From assembly GCA_963801065.1 (NCBI GenBank), contig CAWDDG010000003.1, positions 186,001-250,000 on the forward strand: a DNA stretch of 64,000 nt, given 5' to 3'. Positions 60,708-64,000 of this stretch are shown here, in pieces. How positions within the stretch are numbered: position 1 is the stretch's first letter; the number at the start of each line of letters is the position of its first letter. A program made the position numbers and the translations under genes. The notes under the pieces are model-generated. The model made no database searches. It saw only the letters and a program-made list of their open reading frames with translations, and was not told the origin of the DNA. This stretch comes from CAWDDG01 sp963801065. GTDB lineage: Bacteria > Actinomycetota > Actinomycetes > Jiangellales > Jiangellaceae.

Positions 60708-63065
60708 TCAGAGCTTCTCGACGGGTGCGTACCGCAGAAGCAGGGTCTTCAGGCCGGAGGGACCGAAGTCGACAGTCGCCTGGGCGTGCTCGCCCACACC
60801 CGAGGTGGCGACGACAGTGCCGAGCCCGAAGGCGTCGTGCGTGACCCGGTCTCCGGCCGACAGGACAGGCACCGCGCGGTCTGGCCTGCCCGCACCGCTT
60901 CCGGATCGGCGCGTGCCGCCTGCGTATCCGTTGGACCCAGCTGCCGAGGACCACCGGGTCTGGTCGGCCGCGGTGCGACGCCAGTCGAGCAGTTCGGCCG
61001 GAATCTCGTCCAGGAATCGTGACGGCGGGTTGTGACTGGGAGCGCCCCACGCGCTGCGCACGGCCGCCCGCGACAGGTAGAGCCGCTCCCGGGCCCGGGT
61101 GATGCCGACGTAGGCGAGCCGGCGTTCCTCCTCGAGCTCACGCGGCTCGGAGAGCGACCGCTGATGCGGGAAGACGCCGTCCTCCAGGCCGGTGAGGAAC
61201 ACCACGGGGAACTCCAGCCCCTTGGCCGTGTGCAGTGTCATCAGCGTCACGACGCCGCCGTGGTCCTCGCCCTCGGGGATGTCGTCGGCGTCGGCGACCA
61301 GGCTCACCTGCTCGAGGAACGCGGTGAGCGTGCCACCGTCCGCAACCTCGGCCTGCGACGCCTCGAACTCACCAGCCACGGCCACCAGCTCACGGAGGTT
61401 GTCGGCACGCGTCTCGTCCTGCGGGTCGTCTGATGCGGCCAGTTCGGCAAGGTATCCGGTGCGGTCCAGGACCGCCTCCAGTACGCCGGCCGGCGGTGCT
61501 CCGTCGGCGACGACGGCCCGCAGGTCGTCGACCAGCGCGACGAAGGACTCGACCGCCCGCACCGATCGCGACACGATGCCGGGCGCGTCGGCAGCGCGCC
61601 GCAGAGCCTGCCAGAACGTGATGCCCTCTCGCTGCGCGAGCGCCTCGACCAGGGCATCGGTGCGGTCGCCGATGCCCCGCCGGGGCACGTTGAGGATCCG
61701 CCTCAGCGAGACCGAGTCGTCCGGGTTGGCGAGCATACGCAGGTACGCGAGCGCGTCGCGGACCTCGCGGCGCTCGTAGAACCGCACGCCTCCGACCACC
61801 CGGTACGGCAACCCGACCCGGATGAAGATCTCCTCCAGCACCCGGGACTGCGCGTTCGTCCGGTAGAACACGGCGACGTCGCCGGGCTTGGCCAGCCCCT
61901 CGTCGGAGAGCCGGTCGATCTCCTCGGCGACGAACTGGGCTTCCATGTGCTCGTTGTCGGCGACATAGCCGACGACCTTCGGCCCGTCTCCGCTGTCGGT
62001 CCACAGGCGCTTGGGCTTGCGGTCGGGGTTGCGGGAGATGACGGCGTTGGCCACCGAGAGGATCGTCTGTGTCGACCGGTAGTTCTGCTCGAGCAGGATG
62101 ACCCGAGCGTCGGGGTAGTCGGCCTCGAACTGCAAGATATTGCGGATCGTGGCACCCCGGAACGCATAGATGGACTGGTCGGCGTCGCCGACGACGCAGA
62201 GCTCCGCGGGCTGTATCTCGGGTGTCGACGACGAACCGCCGACCAGGTCGCCGTCGACCGTCCGCCGCTCGCGCGTGCCGACCAGCTCGCGCACCAGGAC
62301 GTACTGCGCATGGTTGGTGTCCTGGTACTCGTCCACGAGGACGTGGCGGAACCGTCGCCGGTAGTGCTCGGCGACCTCCGGGAACGCCTGCAGCAGATGA
62401 ACGGTCGTCATGATCAGGTCGTCGAAGTCGAAGGCGTTGGCCTCGGCCAGCCGCCGCTGGTAGAACCCGTATGCCTCCGCGATCGTCTTCTCGTGGTGGG
62501 TCGACGCCCGAGCGGCCGCGGTCTCGTGGTCGATCAACTCGTTCTTCATGTTGCTGACCTGGTGGCTGAACTGGCGGGGCGGGTAGCGGCGCGGGTCGAG
62601 ATCGAGATCGCGGCAGACGAGCGTCATCAGCCGTTGGGCGTCGGCCTGGTCGTAGATCGTGAACGACGACGTGAAGCCGAACCGCTTCGCGTCGCGGCGC
62701 AGGATCCGCACGCATGCCGAGTGGAACGTCGACACCCACATCGCGTTGGCCCGGCGGCCCACCAGCGCGGCGACTCGCTCCTTCATCTCACCCGCCGCCT
62801 TGTTGGTGAATGTGATGGCGAGGACGGAGCCCGGGTGCACGTCGCGGGCCGCGAGCAGGTACGCGATCCGGCGGGTGAGCACGCGGGTCTTGCCGGAGCC
62901 CGCACCCGCGACGATCAACAGCGGTGGGCCGACATGGGTCACCGCCTCCCGCTGTGGCGCGTTGAGCCCGTCGAGCACGGACTCGGGGTCGGTGCGCCGA
63001 CGGCCGCCGCCTCCCTCCGGGGAGTCGGTCAAGGACAGCGGGAGGTCGTCGAAGAGGGCGCTCAT
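60708..63065 (-). CDS. ATP-dependent DNA helicase PcrA/UvrD
   Basis: 3'-5' superfamily 1 helicase in repair and replication. GLNAPQREAVTHVGPPLLIV holds the Q motif, Walker A is GAGSGKTRVLTRR near residue 57, motif II is DEYQDTN, motif III GDADQSIYAFRGA, motif IV LEQNYRST, motif V LMTLHTAKGLEF and motif VI YVGITRARERLYLS. The 785-residue length and the C-terminal Tudor-like end (FGLGTVV-type AFGLGTVVATSG) match PcrA. The start at 63065 follows TAGACT (63082-63077) by 11 bases. It diverges from the PIG-L gene. Confidence 0.95.
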   Translation of the reverse strand: MSALFDDLPLSLTDSPEGGGGRRRTDPESVLDGLNAPQREAVTHVGPPLLIVAGAGSGKTRVLTRRIAYLLAARDVHPGSVLAITFTNKAAGEMKERVAALVGRRANAMWVSTFHSACVRILRRDAKRFGFTSSFTIYDQADAQRLMTLVCRDLDLDPRRYPPRQFSHQVSNMKNELIDHETAAARASTHHEKTIAEAYGFYQRRLAEANAFDFDDLIMTTVHLLQAFPEVAEHYRRRFRHVLVDEYQDTNHAQYVLVRELVGTRERRTVDGDLVGGSSSTPEIQPAELCVVGDADQSIYAFRGATIRNILQFEADYPDARVILLEQNYRSTQTILSVANAVISRNPDRKPKRLWTDSGDGPKVVGYVADNEHMEAQFVAEEIDRLSDEGLAKPGDVAVFYRTNAQSRVLEEIFIRVGLPYRVVGGVRFYERREVRDALAYLRMLANPDDSVSLRRILNVPRRGIGDRTDALVEALAQREGITFWQALRRAADAPGIVSRSVRAVESFVALVDDLRAVVADGAPPAGVLEAVLDRTGYLAELAASDDPQDETRADNLRELVAVAGEFEASQAEVADGGTLTAFLEQVSLVADADDIPEGEDHGGVVTLMTLHTAKGLEFPVVFLTGLEDGVFPHQRSLSEPRELEEERRLAYVGITRARERLYLSRAAVRSAWGAPSHNPPSRFLDEIPAELLDWRRTAADQTRWSSAAGSNGYAGGTRRSGSGAGRPDRAVPVLSAGDRVTHDAFGLGTVVATSGVGEHAQATVDFGPSGLKTLLLRYAPVEKL

Positions 63066-63163
63066 CTCGGGAATCGAGTCTAGGAGGATGTGACGACAGG
63101 CGCCGGTCCGCCTCTCGCGGCGGCGGCCGTTGCCGTGACACGCTGCGAACGAACGGAGCCCAG

Positions 63164-63886
63164 ATGGTCATGGCGGACAGCGACGTCGAGCGGGTGCTCG
63201 TCGTCGCCGCGCACCCCGACGACGTCGACTTCGGCGCCGCAGGAACCGTCGCCAACTGGACGGACGCGGGATTGGCCGTCACGTATTGCGTGTGCACGGA
63301 CGGCCAGGCCGGCGGCTTCGACGCCGACATGCCACGGGAGCGCATACCTCAGATCCGTCGAGCCGAACAGGTTACGGCTGCCGCGATCGTCGGCGTCGAG
63401 GACGTACGCTTCCTCGGTTACCCCGACGGTGAGCTCGACGTCACCCGCGAGCTGGTGCGCGACCTGGTCCGGGTGATCAGGCAGGTGCGGCCGCAGCGGA
63501 TGCTCGTGCCCTCTCCGGAGCGGTGGTGGGACCGTCTCGCGGCCAGCCACCCGGACCACCTCGCAGCCGGTGAGGCGGCGGTTCGGGCCCTGTACCCGTT
63601 CGCCCGCAACCCGTTCGCCTTTCCCGAGCTGCTAGCTGACGAGAGCCTCGAGGACTGGGCCGTGGGCGAGGTCTGGCTGATGGCGGCACCCGGACCGAAC
63701 CACGCGGTCGACGTCACCGATGCCGTCGACCGGAAGCTGGAGGCGATCCTCGCGCACGAGAGCCAGCATCCGGACCCGGCCCGGCTGGCACCAATGGTCC
63801 GCGCGTTCCTCGCCGCGAACGCGGAGAGCTTCGAGCTTCCTGCGGGCCGGATGGCGGAGGCCTTCCGCGTCCACGCCACCGCCTGA
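63164..63886 (+). CDS. PIG-L family deacetylase
   Basis: Zinc-dependent N-deacetylase of the LmbE/PIG-L family. The zinc motif is VAAHPDDVDFGAAGT at residues about 14-28 (AHPDD), with the third ligand in SHPDHLAAG near 130. The family includes MshB (mycothiol synthesis) and Mca, but the length of 240 residues is shorter than MshB (about 300), so the substrate is unclear. The ATG at 63164 or 63170 may be the start. It faces away from the helicase gene. Confidence 0.9.
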   Translation: MVMADSDVERVLVVAAHPDDVDFGAAGTVANWTDAGLAVTYCVCTDGQAGGFDADMPRERIPQIRRAEQVTAAAIVGVEDVRFLGYPDGELDVTRELVRDLVRVIRQVRPQRMLVPSPERWWDRLAASHPDHLAAGEAAVRALYPFARNPFAFPELLADESLEDWAVGEVWLMAAPGPNHAVDVTDAVDRKLEAILAHESQHPDPARLAPMVRAFLAANAESFELPAGRMAEAFRVHATA

Positions 63887-63926
63887 CGGCCGGGATGGCC
63901 GTCGGCGACGCCAGGATCCAGGGCGA

Positions 63927-64000
63927 TCAGGTCCAGAACACCGCGACGACGACGTCGGCCACGGAAAGGAGACCGATCAGGAGATACAGGCCGTCGGGAA
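63927..64000 (-). CDS. C-terminal end of a probable membrane protein (partial)
   Basis: The minus strand reads PDGLYLLIGLLSVADVVVAV, then FWT and a stop at 63927, entering from beyond the window. This is one hydrophobic segment with normal codon use. Nothing more can be said from 24 codons. Confidence 0.45.
   Translation of the reverse strand, partial: PDGLYLLIGLLSVADVVVAVFWT

Overview
The window comes from a high-GC actinobacterial chromosome. The evidence is strongly GC-biased codon use, many GTG starts, acyl-CoA carboxylase genes with an epsilon subunit, an NAD(P)H-quinone dehydrogenase of the LpdA type, a PimB/MgtA-like mannosyltransferase, and gene order that, from memory, follows the M. 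tuberculosis Rv3274c-Rv3285 and Rv3303c-Rv3315c blocks and the Streptomyces cya-birA-pccB neighbourhood. I cannot fix the genus. I see no rRNA, tRNA, CRISPR, transposase or prophage gene, and no gap between genes exceeds about 260 bases.

Layout. 1-1340: a CoA-binding protein and a broken endonuclease-like gene lying between two copies of a hairpin repeat. 1340-17443: core metabolism, with purE-purK, a GtrA-like membrane protein, a membrane glycosyltransferase, HMG-CoA lyase, a frameshifted enoyl-CoA hydratase, adenylate cyclase, a PH-domain membrane protein, birA, ppc, then a propionyl-CoA-type carboxylase beta and epsilon pair, a DUF885 protein and maf. 17610-22897: an acyl-CoA carboxylase/acyl-CoA dehydrogenase locus with a LiuR-like MerR regulator and a candidate tandem operator. 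22900-26940: a degraded winged-helix gene, a glycine-rich membrane protein, lpdA and an AlaX-type editing protein. 26993-34412: purine nucleoside phosphorylase, a sugar dehydrogenase, phosphopentomutase-type enzyme, methyltransferase, deoC and two aldehyde dehydrogenase-family genes. 34426-39838: a small secreted protein, an ABC-2 exporter with an Xre regulator, CapA, SurE and a uridine-kinase-like protein. 39910-45578: PspC, adenosine deaminase, pta, a frameshifted flavin-dependent oxidoreductase and ackA. 45825-53765: deoA, cdd and a BMP-type nucleoside ABC importer, including a cdd/permease chimera. 54023-56799: nucleoside hydrolase, a second deoC and ribokinase. 56938-64000: a methylmalonyl-CoA mutase-type protein, a receiver-like protein, a glycosyltransferase, PcrA/UvrD helicase and a PIG-L deacetylase.

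How the genes fit together. Most of 27-57 kb reads as nucleoside scavenging: importer, deaminases (Add, Cdd), phosphorylases (PNP, DeoA), hydrolase, mutase, DeoC. The acetaldehyde made by DeoC could be oxidised by the adjacent aldehyde dehydrogenase and re-enter as acetyl-CoA through AckA and Pta. The first third centres on biotin-dependent acyl-CoA carboxylation (BirA plus two carboxyltransferases and one biotin carboxylase) and PEP carboxylase.

Features that stand out: several families of long intergenic palindromes, one of which supplies the C-terminus of a glycosyltransferase and another copy the stop codon of the cyclase; three degenerate 72-base tandem units between two acyl-CoA genes; a cdd/permease chimera that looks like the scar of a tandem duplication; many genes with a -10-like TANNNT hexamer 6-8 bases before the start codon, suggesting leaderless transcripts; and about seven single-base frameshifts, mostly in G/C runs, which may be sequencing errors.
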